Counted from the first letter of the stretch, positions 10,259 to 19,926 are shown. The stretch is DNA of 64,000 nucleotides from Candidatus Abyssobacteria bacterium SURF_5 (GCA_003598085.1 QZKU01000004.1:1-64000); one strand, 5' to 3'. Numbers and translations are program-made. Notes: generated by a model from the letters alone, not told the origin.

Positions 10259-13200
10259 GTGAACGAAAAACAAACCGGGCAAGGTATCGAAAGACAATAT
10301 TTCGATGGAATGGAAATCGGCGCAGTTTCCATCAAGTGGGTACGCAGAGCGCCTGATGGACGCACTGTCACGGAATACGCGCGTCACGGGGGGAATCCTG
10401 AGAAAGTTGTGCGGGAAATCTTTCGCCGCAGCGCTGAAGAAAGCGATTGCATTGTTGTGACCGGCCAGACGGCTCGAGCCCTGCTTGATCTCCCCTATCG
10501 CCCGGAGACCGAATGCATCGAAAAAGCCCTCTCGTTTCTGGAACTCAAGCCTGATATTCTCCTTTCGCTTGGCGGCGAAACCTTCAGTGTTTATCCCATG
10601 AGAGACGGAATGATCAGGAACGTCATTTCTACTTCAAAATGCGCGGCCGGCACAGGCGAGTTTATCGTCCAGCAGTTCGAGCGCATGGGGTTGTCGCTTG
10701 AGGAGGGACTTCGGGCGAGTTCAGGCGGCGAAATCGTTCAATTGGCCACGCGCTGCTCCGTTCACTGTAAATCCGATGCCACTCACAAGCTCAACAAGGG
10801 GGAATGCGCTCCGAAGGACATAGCGAAGTCGCTCATTCGTGATCTGGCAAAACGGGTTCATAAGATGGTCGAGTCAGCGCAGTGGCCGACGGGCTCCCTC
10901 ATGATTTGTGGAGGAATGGCGCTGAATGAGCCTTTCGTCGAAATCCTGCGCGAGATGTTCCCGAAATCACAGGTAACGGTGCTTCCGGAAAGTCCGTACC
11001 TGGAGGCTTTCGGGGCTTCTCTTTTTGCCTCGGAACTTGCCGGTAACATTGCTCTCCCTCCGTCCAATAAATGGTTTTCGCAAGCGAAGGTTAAGTTGGA
11101 GACGCTGCCACCGCTGAGGGAGGCGGAGCCGCTGTTGGATTATCGGGTGCGTTCCGGCTTTGGGCAGCGGATCGTGAAAGACGCCCCGTACATCCTTGGT
11201 GTCGATGCCGGCTCAACCACCACGAAAGCTGTACTATTCAATGTTGATGACGGCTCAGTCGGCGCGAGCTGTTATCTCAGGACCCTGGGCAATCCGGTCC
11301 GGGCGACAAAGAATTGTCTCCGGGAACTCATCGAGCAAACGGGCGGCACACCCATAAAAGTGATTTTGGCGGCAGTGACCGGCTCCGGCAGGGAAATGGT
11401 ATCGGTCTTTCTCGACAACTGCAAAAGCTTTAATGAAATACTTGCGCACGCCAGAGCGGCCGCCGAGGAAGTGCCGGATGTGGATACGGTATTCGAGATA
11501 GGCGGGCAGGATTCGAAATTCATTTCGTTCTTGCACGGCGTACCGATAGATTACGCCATGAACGAAGGCTGTTCGGCCGGGACCGGAAGCTTTATTGAGG
11601 AATCAGCCTCCGTGGATATGGGCGTTCCAGTAACCGAAATTAGCGACATCGCGCAAAGCAGCACGAACCCCACAGCCTTTGGCGAGCGCTGCGCTGCATT
11701 CATCAATACGGACCTGCGCACTGCGCTCCAGCAGGGCGCCGCCCGGGAAGACGTCATCGCGGGATTAGCGTACTCAGTGGCCGATAATTACGTATCGCGT
11801 ATAGTCGGCCCACGCCATATCGGGGATACCCTCTTGTTTCTCGGCGGAGTCGCCCTGAACAAAGCCGTGGCGCTGGCCATTGCCGCGCGCACGCGGCGGC
11901 GCGTCGTTGTGCCTGCTCATCCCGAGCTTATGGGCTGTGTGGGGGCGGCGCTCATGACGAGGGATCTTTTGCGGGACGGCTTTCTGCGTGAGGGCAGCCT
12001 CGACCTTGAATCACTTTCGCAAGGCGAGATAGATGTCAAAGGCGCTTTCCGGTGCAAATCCTGCGACAACGAATGTGAGATCCGCAAGATATCGATCCGC
12101 GGAGGAATGTATCCCTTCGGCGGGCTGTGCTCCAAATATGAACAACTGCGTCATACGGGCCGACCGGCGGAGGAAGGACGCGACCTGATAGCTATTCGGA
12201 ACAAGATGATGTTTGAGGAATTCGGCCATCGCCGTGTCGAAAAAGCGCGCGGCGCTATCGGCATCCCGATGGCGCTGACGACGTTTCAATTGTTTCCGTT
12301 CTACGCGAAGCTGATCAATGAGCTTGGATACAACGTCGTGCTGTCCGAGCCTTCAAAGGCCGGAAACGCCAGAGTCGCGTCACCCATTTGCTACCCGTGT
12401 GAAATCGTTCATGGAGCCACATATGACTTGTTGAGGCGGGACGTGGATTTCATTTTCCTGCCGCACGTGATCGAACTGGAGATTCCCGATGGCTCTCTCC
12501 ACAGCTACACATGCCCATCTACGGCTCTGATCCCGGACATCATTCGGGCTGCTTTTAACGACGCGGCGGAAAAGATTCTCTCGCCTCATATCGCGCTTTC
12601 CGAACACCTGATCGAGACCACCCTGAGCCAAATAGCGAGGATGGCGGCCGCGTTGGGCCTGGATGAGGACGCAGGAAGAGACGCCGCGGCAAAAGCTCTC
12701 CAGCACTACGCAAAGTTCAAGGAGCGGTACCGCGAACAGGTCGAGAACGAACTGGAAATACTAAGCGGCGAGCCTATGGTGATCATTGCAGGGAGGCCAT
12801 ACATCACCTGCTCTCCTCAGGTCAATCTCGCGCTGCCTCGCAAGATCGCCAGCAGGGGCTATCATGTTGTCTCGGCAGATATGCTGCCGCTATTGAAAAA
12901 CGCGCTTCCGGAGAGGGACGTCTGGCATTTTACGCAGCAGATCAGTAATGCCGTCGCCCACGCAAACAAGGCGGAGAACGTATCCATTTGTCTTGTATCC
13001 TGCTTCTCGTGCGGTCCCGACGCCAGCATGTACCACTACTATCGGCAGGAATTGGCAGGATCGACTTTCTGCTACCTCGAACTTGACTCGCATACCGCGC
13101 ATGCGGGCTTTGAAACGCGGGTGGGCGCGTTTCTCGATATTGTGGAGGAACGCCGCCGCAAGCGGGCAAAGGGATTCAAGACGCCCGAAGCCGGCCGATC

Positions 13201-14593
13201 GAGCACTTCCGCCAGGCAACCGGTGAGACAGGCACGGCTTTCGAGCGAAATGGATTGCATCATAGACAGCGATGGGCAGAGAGTGGAATACGATGATCCG
13301 CGCGTGACGCATATCATAACGGTGGACGTAAACCCGATCGCACGGCGCCTGCTCCGGCACGTGTATCAACTGAACGGCCGCAAAGTAAGGGTGGCCGATG
13401 AGACAGATTCCGGGATAATGCAGTACGCGCGACGGCTGTGTTCCGGCAGAGAATGTGTCCCGATGACGGCCATGGCCGGCGCCACGTTGAAGGACATCCA
13501 GCATTACCGGTCCGACAGCGAGATCAGCATCTACCTGACGCTTAATCAGCAGGGCCCTTGCCAGAACGGCGCGTGGCCCCTGATATGGGAGACGTTCGGC
13601 AGGAGACTCAATATAAGCAACGTCATCTTTGGCATCTGGTCGGGAGAAGCAAACAACTTCCTGGGACTCTCGCCCATGCATGAGATGGGCGTAAGCGGCA
13701 GCTTCCTGTTGGGGGACCTCCTGGAGGAGGTGCGGAACGCGCTGGCGTGTCTCGCAACGGATAAAAAATCCGCCATCGAGATATTCGAAGCCGAACTCGA
13801 CGGCTTCATAGAAAACTTTACCTTAGATCAGGATCAGCTTGAAAAGGCGCTCGAGAAACTGGCCGAACGATTGGCGGAAATCCCGCTGAAAGCTCCCATC
13901 GAGGAAACACCCAGAGTGCTCATCATCGGCGGACTCAATTTGCTGTTTATCAATGACCCTGTGACCGAATACCTTCTTGAGCAAGGCGTTCTCGCGAAGG
14001 TCGTTCCCTTTTCCGAAGGACTGAGCTGGCTTACGTCGGAAGAAATTGTGAGATACGGCTTCGAGAGGGGCGTGATTAATCCGAGACAGCAGTTTGAAGA
14101 GTTGCCTCAGACTTCCGATGCCGAACATGCTTTGAAGGCGCAACAGTCGAGTTTCCGCCTGAACCTTATTGATCTCATCGAGACACGGCTGAGGAACATC
14201 ATCGAGAAATCAGGCCTTGCCTTTGCGACGCATACGTCGTACGTGGACATAATCGAAGCCGGCTCGAGCCACGCCACGCACATCGGCTTTACGGAGACGA
14301 CCGGCACTACGGGCCGGTACCTCTGTTCGGTGAAGCAGGATGATTATGACGGAATCATCAACCTCGGCTCGTTCAATTGCGCGCCGGCGATGAATGCGCA
14401 GGCGGTCATACGGCCGCTGGCGAATAAGAACAACGTCGCCTACGCCGCAATCGACTGTGAGAGTCCGTCGCTATCGGTAAACCAGCGCAGGCTCCTGGAG
14501 ACCGTGGCCGTGCGTGCAAGAAGAATTCGGGCTGAGAAGACGGCCCGCCGAAATATGTCCCGGCCCGCTCCCTCCGGCATCGGCCGCTCATAA
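10259..14593 (+). CDS. Acyl-CoA dehydratase activase-type protein (BadF/BadG/HgdC + DUF2229 + HgdB-like), 1444 aa
   Basis: This is the large multidomain form of the 2-hydroxyacyl-CoA dehydratase / benzoyl-CoA reductase activator family. It carries two ASKHA ATPase domains: residues about 10-265 (motif STSKCAAGTGEF) and about 310-575 (GVDAGSTTTKAV, EIGGQDSKFI, NEGCSAGTGSF, FLGGVALNKAV). The CAAGTGEF and CSAGTGSF cysteines are those that bridge a 4Fe-4S cluster in family dimers. A Cys cluster at about 599-630 (CKSCDNEC) precedes a DUF2229 domain, followed by an HgdB-like C-terminal part (about 1000-1430, with SGRECVPMTAM and NQQGPCQNG). The known role of the family is ATP-driven one-electron activation of a radical dehydratase or reductase. 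Start is GTG after GAGAGGGG. No HgdA/HgdB-type partner subunits lie nearby, so the target is unknown. It is followed by a crotonase and an enolase-superfamily gene on the same strand. Confidence 0.85.
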   Translation: MNEKQTGQGIERQYFDGMEIGAVSIKWVRRAPDGRTVTEYARHGGNPEKVVREIFRRSAEESDCIVVTGQTARALLDLPYRPETECIEKALSFLELKPDILLSLGGETFSVYPMRDGMIRNVISTSKCAAGTGEFIVQQFERMGLSLEEGLRASSGGEIVQLATRCSVHCKSDATHKLNKGECAPKDIAKSLIRDLAKRVHKMVESAQWPTGSLMICGGMALNEPFVEILREMFPKSQVTVLPESPYLEAFGASLFASELAGNIALPPSNKWFSQAKVKLETLPPLREAEPLLDYRVRSGFGQRIVKDAPYILGVDAGSTTTKAVLFNVDDGSVGASCYLRTLGNPVRATKNCLRELIEQTGGTPIKVILAAVTGSGREMVSVFLDNCKSFNEILAHARAAAEEVPDVDTVFEIGGQDSKFISFLHGVPIDYAMNEGCSAGTGSFIEESASVDMGVPVTEISDIAQSSTNPTAFGERCAAFINTDLRTALQQGAAREDVIAGLAYSVADNYVSRIVGPRHIGDTLLFLGGVALNKAVALAIAARTRRRVVVPAHPELMGCVGAALMTRDLLRDGFLREGSLDLESLSQGEIDVKGAFRCKSCDNECEIRKISIRGGMYPFGGLCSKYEQLRHTGRPAEEGRDLIAIRNKMMFEEFGHRRVEKARGAIGIPMALTTFQLFPFYAKLINELGYNVVLSEPSKAGNARVASPICYPCEIVHGATYDLLRRDVDFIFLPHVIELEIPDGSLHSYTCPSTALIPDIIRAAFNDAAEKILSPHIALSEHLIETTLSQIARMAAALGLDEDAGRDAAAKALQHYAKFKERYREQVENELEILSGEPMVIIAGRPYITCSPQVNLALPRKIASRGYHVVSADMLPLLKNALPERDVWHFTQQISNAVAHANKAENVSICLVSCFSCGPDASMYHYYRQELAGSTFCYLELDSHTAHAGFETRVGAFLDIVEERRRKRAKGFKTPEAGRSSTSARQPVRQARLSSEMDCIIDSDGQRVEYDDPRVTHIITVDVNPIARRLLRHVYQLNGRKVRVADETDSGIMQYARRLCSGRECVPMTAMAGATLKDIQHYRSDSEISIYLTLNQQGPCQNGAWPLIWETFGRRLNISNVIFGIWSGEANNFLGLSPMHEMGVSGSFLLGDLLEEVRNALACLATDKKSAIEIFEAELDGFIENFTLDQDQLEKALEKLAERLAEIPLKAPIEETPRVLIIGGLNLLFINDPVTEYLLEQGVLAKVVPFSEGLSWLTSEEIVRYGFERGVINPRQQFEELPQTSDAEHALKAQQSSFRLNLIDLIETRLRNIIEKSGLAFATHTSYVDIIEAGSSHATHIGFTETTGTTGRYLCSVKQDDYDGIINLGSFNCAPAMNAQAVIRPLANKNNVAYAAIDCESPSLSVNQRRLLETVAVRARRIRAEKTARRNMSRPAPSGIGRS

Positions 14594-14616
14594 AAGCCGG
14601 ACCGGCTTTCCCTTTG
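14593..14616 (+). terminator. Possible intrinsic terminator after the activase gene
   Basis: An inverted repeat AAAGCCGGACCGGCTTT starts at the last base of the activase stop codon and is followed by a T-rich CCCTTTGTTTG. The effective stem is about 6 bp with a 5-base loop, so termination may be inefficient. Confidence 0.4.
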
Positions 14617-14707
14617 TTTGATTTCGCTCTCTCCAATCTAATACAATACGCGTGCACACCGCGCATTCCATGGATAATTTATGTCCTCTCACATACGGAG
14701 GCACAGC

Positions 14708-15511
14708 ATGAGCAAGGTCCTTACTGAAAGAGACGACAAAGTCTTCATCATTACGATCAATCGGCCCGAGGTGCGCAATTGCGTGGACGGCGAGACCGCA
14801 TCGCTCCTCGAACATGCGTGGAAAACCTTCCGGGATGACGAAGAACTGTACGTCGCCATCTTGACCGGCGCCGGCGACAAAGCCTTCTGTGCGGGCGCAG
14901 ACCTGAGAAATCTGCAAACGCTCGGGCCGGGACCGAATGCGAGCCGCCACGAGCGCCGCCGGTTCATAACCAGTGGCCCCGGCTATATGGGCTATACGCG
15001 TCAAGTGGACATCTACAAGCCGATCATCGCAGCCGTCAACGGGTTCGCGCTTGCCGGCGGACTCGAGCTTTCCTGCCTGGCCGACATCCGCATTGTCGAG
15101 GAACATGCCGAGATGGGCGTCGCCTGCCGCCGCTGGAATGTGCCGCTTCTCGATGGCGGCACGCAAAGGCTGCCGCGCATTATCGGCATGGGCTGGGCGA
15201 TGGAGATGATCATTACCGGCCGCTTCGTCTCGGCGCAGGACGCATACCGCATTGGGCTCGCCAACGAGATCGTTCCAAAAGGAAAATCACTTCAGCGCGC
15301 AAGGGAGTTGGCTCACCAGTTGTGCAAATTGCCGCAGGGCGCGATGAGGACCGATAAACAGGCCGCGCTGATGGGGTATGGCCGCCCGCTGGAGGAGGGC
15401 CTGCGCATCGAGGCGGAAGTCGGGCAGACCGTTCTCGAGGGCTTTGACATTGTCGAAGGCGCAAGCGCATTCATCGAAAAAAGAAAGCCGTCGTTCAAAC
15501 AGGATACGTAA
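14708..15511 (+). CDS. Enoyl-CoA hydratase/isomerase (crotonase) family protein
   Basis: This is a 267-residue crotonase. The ATG at 14708 is chosen because GGAGG lies 6 bases upstream; an in-frame ATG at 14681 lacks such a site. CoA-binding and oxyanion-hole segments are clear: AFCAGADLRNL and NGFALAGGLELSCLADI. The first catalytic glutamate of classical hydratases (Glu144 in rat mitochondrial hydratase) is present in GGLE. The position of the second (Glu164, usually GQPE) falls in EMGVACRRWNVP and is not glutamate. A DGGTQRLPRIIG segment follows. Many crotonases with one glutamate are isomerases, hydrolases or hydratases with other substrates, so the exact reaction is open. The gene follows the activase after a possible terminator and precedes an enolase-superfamily gene by 119 bases. 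Confidence 0.85.
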   Translation: MSKVLTERDDKVFIITINRPEVRNCVDGETASLLEHAWKTFRDDEELYVAILTGAGDKAFCAGADLRNLQTLGPGPNASRHERRRFITSGPGYMGYTRQVDIYKPIIAAVNGFALAGGLELSCLADIRIVEEHAEMGVACRRWNVPLLDGGTQRLPRIIGMGWAMEMIITGRFVSAQDAYRIGLANEIVPKGKSLQRARELAHQLCKLPQGAMRTDKQAALMGYGRPLEEGLRIEAEVGQTVLEGFDIVEGASAFIEKRKPSFKQDT

Positions 15512-15630
15512 TAATACCCATTTCGCCGAATGCACATTTTCGGGCACGGCATGCCGCGTCCGAAAACAGCCGAAAAATCTGCGGCTCATGTCTCACCGGC
15601 TCCGTCCGGACAGCCAAACACGAGGAAAAT

Positions 15631-16881
15631 ATGAAGATCGACCATATCGAAACCATCCACCTCTATTTCGAGTATTCCGAAGGCAAAAGCTTCTCAACGC
15701 CGGCCGGGCCGGTCAAAGGCCGCATGACAACGCTGGTGCGGGTCTACGCCGATAACGGGCTAACCGGGATCGGCTCGGCCTACGCGCATCCGGCCATGGT
15801 TGAAGCCGCCATTCAGCATTTGGCGCCTCTGCTGGAGGGACGCGCCGTGACCGATACCGAATATGATCCTCTCAGCCAGTTTATGCGGGGCGATACGCAG
15901 ATCGAGCGCCTGTGGAGAGGCATGTACGTCTGGACGCGCTGGTCGGGACGGAAAGGCGCCGCCATGGCGGCTCTCGGCGGAATCGATCAGGCGCTGTGGG
16001 ACCTGACAGGGCAGGCGGAAGACAAACCGGTTTGGAAATTGCTCGGGGGCAAAACCTCGAAATGTCCCGCCTATGCGAGTGGAATGCTGTACGGTTTCAC
16101 GCCGGCGGAAACGGCCGAGCTCGCAGCCAAGTACGTCTCGAGAGGATTCCGCCGCGTCAAGATGCGCATCGGTTATAGCTGGGAGCACGACGTTGCCGCC
16201 GTACGCGCCGTGCGCGCCGCAATCGGCGACAAGATAGATCTGATGTGTGACGGTACCTGGCGCTTTGATCTTGAAGGTGCGCGGCGCATGGCGAAAGAAC
16301 TCGTCGCCAACCGCGTGTTCTGGTTTGAAGAACCTTTTGAGGCAGACGATCTGGACAATTACGTTGCCCTGCGCGGCACAATCGGGCTCCCGCTTGCATC
16401 CGGCGAGAACGAGTTCGGTTTCGAGGGCTTCCGCGAGCTCATTCGCATCGGAGCGGTTGATATCGTGCAGCCCGACGCCTCGCGTTGCGGCGGCATCAGC
16501 GAAGTCGTCAAAGTCGCCAGACTGGCGCGGACTGCCAATCTTCGGTTTGCTCCTCATTCGTGGTGCGATCCGGTCGCCGTCATCTCAAATGCCCATGTCG
16601 TTGCGGCCCATGATAACGGAATAACAGTTGAGATTGACCAAACCGGCAACCGCTTCATCGAGGAATTGTTGGGCCATCCGCTGACCGTCAAGGACGGCCT
16701 GCTCGATCTTGGCGATCGGCCCGGACTTGGGACCGAACTTGATCCCGCCGCGCTCGAGCGGTTCAGAGTGGCGAGCCCGGCAGATATCCCGCAGGGCAAT
16801 CACTGCGACATCATTCTGGGACCGCCGACCGTGCTCGCGCCAATCCCGCCATATGTCGGAGACAGATCCCAATCTGCCTGA
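15631..16881 (+). CDS. Mandelate racemase / muconate lactonizing enzyme-type enolase superfamily protein
   Basis: This 416-residue enzyme has the N-terminal capping domain (LVRVYADNGLTGIGSAY) and the (beta/alpha)7-beta barrel of the enolase superfamily. The metal ligands line up as Asp207 (MCDGTW), Glu233 (WFEEPF) and Glu259 (SGENEF). Lys177-x-Arg179 (VKMRIG) occupies the KxK position. An Asp282 (QPDASR) and His309 (APHSW) pair resembles the His-Asp dyad of the mandelate racemase group. The family abstracts a proton alpha to a carboxylate; most relatives are sugar-acid dehydratases or racemases. The KxR rather than KxK arrangement makes the exact reaction uncertain. Ribosome binding site: GAGGAAA just before ATG. 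The neighbouring crotonase gives no firm pathway link, although an IlvD-kinase-aldolase set occurs 27 kb away. Confidence 0.85.
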   Translation: MKIDHIETIHLYFEYSEGKSFSTPAGPVKGRMTTLVRVYADNGLTGIGSAYAHPAMVEAAIQHLAPLLEGRAVTDTEYDPLSQFMRGDTQIERLWRGMYVWTRWSGRKGAAMAALGGIDQALWDLTGQAEDKPVWKLLGGKTSKCPAYASGMLYGFTPAETAELAAKYVSRGFRRVKMRIGYSWEHDVAAVRAVRAAIGDKIDLMCDGTWRFDLEGARRMAKELVANRVFWFEEPFEADDLDNYVALRGTIGLPLASGENEFGFEGFRELIRIGAVDIVQPDASRCGGISEVVKVARLARTANLRFAPHSWCDPVAVISNAHVVAAHDNGITVEIDQTGNRFIEELLGHPLTVKDGLLDLGDRPGLGTELDPAALERFRVASPADIPQGNHCDIILGPPTVLAPIPPYVGDRSQSA

Positions 16882-17027
16882 TTGAAGCAGTCTCGCAAAA
16901 CTCCGCCGGCCAAAGGTGTCACTTGCTGTCCAAGATAATTCCAACATGTGGCATTTTGGTTCAAAAACCGACATTTTTTAAGGCCAATTGAAGTGACTAA
17001 TTTGAGGCTGTCTTCAAAAACTTTTTT

Positions 17028-17131
17028 CACCGCGGAGACGCGAAGAGCGCAGAGAAAGACATGCACAACAAGACACCCCTTAAATCCTCCTTTTATTCTG
17101 CCTTTGCGGCCTCTGCGCCTTTGCGGTTCAA
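17028..17131. repeat. Imperfect inverted repeat of GCGGAGACGC / CTCTGCGCCTTTGCGG type
   Basis: The left arm (about 17028-17056) reads CACCGCGGAGACGCGAAGAG and onward; the right arm (about 17101-17131) is its degenerate complement ending CTCTGCGCCTTTGCGGTTCA. The intervening 40 bases are A/T-rich. The arms consist of short CGCnnAG-like units. It lies in the 438-base gap 16882-17319, which otherwise shows no gene. Similar degenerate palindromes occur at 46003 and 53589. Confidence 0.6.
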
Positions 17132-17319
17132 TAAGCTTTTCAGTATCAGCCGACCGTTTTTCGAAATGGAAAAGCTCTCTTGGGCAAGAGTGGCGCCGCT
17201 TCTTAAATACAGAATCAACCCCATGGAAGGGCGTTTCCGGCAGGGTCATTTTAGAATAAGACCCCGGTTAACGGGAGTGTCCGGAAACACATGCGATTGT
17301 CTGTAGAAGGAGATCTGCC

Positions 17320-17601
17320 ATGAGACTATTAGGATTAAAGGAAAGAGCGCTGACTACTTCCAAACCCGAAAAGCATAAGGAGGGAATGGTCGCCAGGCTG
17401 ATCGAGCAGCAAACGGCGAAGCTGCCCTCGGACGTGTTTCTTTGGGCGGCACTTGGCTCGATAGGGGCGGCATTCGTCCTCGAAGTAACAGGCCGCGAGG
17501 AGAAGGGACATTTCGTCGGCCAATGGGTCGCTCCTTTCCTGCTTCTCGGCCTTTACAACAAGCTCGTAAAAGTATCAGGGTCAGATCGGATCCGCCGCTA
17601 G
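17320..17601 (+). CDS. Small conserved membrane protein (93 aa)
   Basis: A perfect AGAAGGAGAT ribosome binding site precedes the ATG. The protein has a charged N-terminus (about residues 1-37), a first hydrophobic segment (about 41-60, FLWAALGSIGAAFVLEV), a short charged loop (TGREEKGHF) and a second hydrophobic segment (about 68-82, WVAPFLLLGLYNKLV), ending in a basic tail. This suggests a two-helix inner-membrane protein. I do not recognise a named family with a known function. The gene stands alone between two long intergenic stretches. Confidence 0.65.
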   Translation: MRLLGLKERALTTSKPEKHKEGMVARLIEQQTAKLPSDVFLWAALGSIGAAFVLEVTGREEKGHFVGQWVAPFLLLGLYNKLVKVSGSDRIRR

Positions 17602-17984
17602 CACGTTCCTCCTGAAATCCTTTTTCGTCCGTCGCTTCGCAACCTCGGATGTGGAGGGGGCGCGGCGATTGGTGAAGCGGCGGCGCGATGCATGAGTAGT
17701 TTTTCGGGGGAACCTTCTGTTTCGGCGAATAGATGCGGTCCTGCGCACAGCCGGTAACGGCCGGAAACATCACCCTGTTTCTCTCCTATTGAAACAAGGC
17801 TCCCCTCCTTTTTTGGAAATTTGCTTCATCTTCTTCGATTTCAGACGCTTTAGTTACCCGCCTCCTCCTGCTCTCCTTTTTGTTATAAAACCATTTTGCA
17901 ATTCTTGAAAGTGTGGATATAATATCTCCACCGCGGTAAAACAGCGGGAGCGGTAATGGACTTCTTCACGAGGAGCGGGAAAAA
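17602..17984. other. Intergenic region holding a promoter
   Basis: This 383-base stretch has no credible gene. Its only supported element is the sigma-70-like promoter at 17896-17923 for the downstream secreted protein. Confidence 0.5.
17896..17923 (+). promoter_or_regulatory. Sigma-70-type promoter for the phospholipase C-like gene
   Basis: TTGCAA (17896-17901) and TATAAT (17918-17923) are separated by 16 bases. The start codon lies about 60 bases downstream with AGGAGCGGG as ribosome binding site. Confidence 0.6.
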
Positions 17985-19742
17985 ATGAAAACCTATAGCC
18001 GATTCAATGGAGTCGAAAGAATATGCCTCCGGTTTACCTTGATCGCGTCGCTCTTAGCTCTCATTCTGACCGCGCCCGCATGGGTCCAGGCCGATATGGC
18101 GAGCCCCCTGCATAAGTCGGAGCCGAACATGCAGGTACACCAGTATCTGACGGGGGAAGCAGCTTTCCTATGGCCGGGGACGAATGGGATGGAGCCGGTA
18201 ATCCAGGCGGAATGGGATGCTTTCTTTGCAGGCGACCATCACGAACTGTGGGATTATATCGGCGCGCGCACCGAATACTCAGGCGCGACGCCGGCGCCGG
18301 GAACAATCACTTATGGCGGCCGGTATGCCGGCGCCGTCGTGACCGACATACTCTGGTCGGCGCCCGAGCCGTCGCTCGATATGCCATATTCCGAGTACGA
18401 CCAGGCGCGGTTTTACATTATCGATCCGTTCTTCGATCTCGTGAACGACGACGGCAGCGGCAGCAGCGCCGGAAATCTGACGGTCGGGAGCTGGCCTGCG
18501 GTCGGCGACGATCTGATCGAGGGTACGCACGAAGAAGACCTGTTTTTTGTGCACGAGACGTTCGTGATCCTGTACGACCTTTACGGCCATTCGGCATTCG
18601 ATCCGGGACGAGACTATCTGCAGGACGAATTCTACAACGGCCTCGATTATGACGCCGCCGAAGTGTTTTATCATCACCTCTGGCGGCGGAAGGCGCATAA
18701 TGACGGCGATCTGCTGATGACCGGCGTGAGCTGGGCCAACTCGCAAAGCTCATGGGATGAGGTTATCGTGATGCCCGACATCTTCGACGCGCACCCGAGC
18801 CCGATTCAGGTCGCCGAGGGCTGCTGGCAGCTTGCGCTCGATTATTACCTCGGCCAGGGAGGGCGCCCGCAGGACAAAGGCCTCTCGCTTTATTTTCTCG
18901 GCCGCGTGGCACACCTGCTGGCGGATTTGACTGTCCCCGCACACGCTCATTGCGATCCGCACAGCCCGGTGTGGCCCGATTCGTACGAGAATTTCATGGG
19001 CGCCGTCGGAGTGTATTCTCAATACACGCATAACGAAGTGCCCGTGTTCGATGCGGACGGCGCTGTGATCGGCGCCCGACCGTGGGGCTACACCGATCAG
19101 ACGTGGCCGTACAATGAGTTTTCCTACGTGCGTTATGACATTCCGGGAACCAAATGGGACCCGTTCGAGCCGAATGATGATACCGCCCGCGCCAAGTGGG
19201 AAAGCCAATCGCCTCTATTCCACCTGTTCTGGGCGACGGCCGAACTCGCCGACAATTACGACAGCAACGACGCCAACGGTGAGCTGGACGGGGGAGCAAG
19301 GCGGGCAGGCGGCTTCAGTGAATTCGAGCTGCGGCAGATCGCCGACGAACTCATGCCGCAGGCGATGATTTCCCTCGACGAACTGTACCGGCTGTTCTTC
19401 TACACGATCGAGCAGTCCGTGCCGGCAGTTCACCTGCTCTTCCCGGCGGACGGCTCGATTCTGACATCGCCGCCGACGTTCATGTGGACAAGCACCGGCC
19501 TCGGGGCTGCCCCGGTTTACGCTGTGGACAGCAGCTTCTCGCAATCGTTCACGAGCTACCGGTCGACGTATGAAGATCTTGGACTGCTCATCACTGATAC
19601 CAGTTGGACCATGCCGCTGGGCGTGTGGAACAGGATTCCTTCCGGCGGCCAAATCTATTGGCGCGTGCGGGGCGCAGACCTTTCGCAGCCCCCGGTAGAA
19701 GCGATCGTTTCGGACGAAATCTGGTCATTTACGAAGCAGTAA
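17985..19742 (+). CDS. Secreted zinc-dependent phospholipase C / P1 nuclease-like protein with C-terminal beta domain
   Basis: A signal peptide (about residues 1-36, ending PAWVQA) directs this 585-residue protein out of the cytoplasm. Residues about 37-470 resemble the all-helical, metal-rich fold of zinc phospholipase C and S1/P1 nuclease: an early VHQYLTGEAAF histidine, acidic/His segments (EEDLFFVHETF, DLYGHSAFDPG) and the hallmark-like FLGRVAHLLADLTVPAHAHC, whose spacing recalls HxxxDxxxPxH of bacterial phospholipases C. Residues about 480-585 form a fibronectin type III-like domain (LLFPADGSILTSPPTFMWTS to QIYWRVRGADLS), probably for binding or anchoring. Substrate (phospholipid or nucleic acid) cannot be decided. 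It has its own promoter and stands as a single gene. The family call rests on motif spacing, not on overall similarity I can verify. Confidence 0.65.
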   Translation: MKTYSRFNGVERICLRFTLIASLLALILTAPAWVQADMASPLHKSEPNMQVHQYLTGEAAFLWPGTNGMEPVIQAEWDAFFAGDHHELWDYIGARTEYSGATPAPGTITYGGRYAGAVVTDILWSAPEPSLDMPYSEYDQARFYIIDPFFDLVNDDGSGSSAGNLTVGSWPAVGDDLIEGTHEEDLFFVHETFVILYDLYGHSAFDPGRDYLQDEFYNGLDYDAAEVFYHHLWRRKAHNDGDLLMTGVSWANSQSSWDEVIVMPDIFDAHPSPIQVAEGCWQLALDYYLGQGGRPQDKGLSLYFLGRVAHLLADLTVPAHAHCDPHSPVWPDSYENFMGAVGVYSQYTHNEVPVFDADGAVIGARPWGYTDQTWPYNEFSYVRYDIPGTKWDPFEPNDDTARAKWESQSPLFHLFWATAELADNYDSNDANGELDGGARRAGGFSEFELRQIADELMPQAMISLDELYRLFFYTIEQSVPAVHLLFPADGSILTSPPTFMWTSTGLGAAPVYAVDSSFSQSFTSYRSTYEDLGLLITDTSWTMPLGVWNRIPSGGQIYWRVRGADLSQPPVEAIVSDEIWSFTKQ

Positions 19743-19926
19743 GAGAACCCTGATTTCCCGCATGATGGCTACGTGATGGGTTTCTTGTCCCCCAAGTCCG
19801 TTTCCAAATCCGGCCATGGCGGGAGTTCTTTTGATCCGGAGAAAGCATCGAAACCTCCTCTCTTAGGCTGTCCCGAAACGAGGTTGGCGCCGATGACAAA
19901 GCAGTATCGACAAGTCAGAGTAACCC

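Noticed and set aside
15760-16557. Long open frame opposite the enolase-superfamily gene
   Set aside because: It is antisense to a well-supported enzyme with all metal ligands, and its own sequence shows no domain or ribosome binding site.
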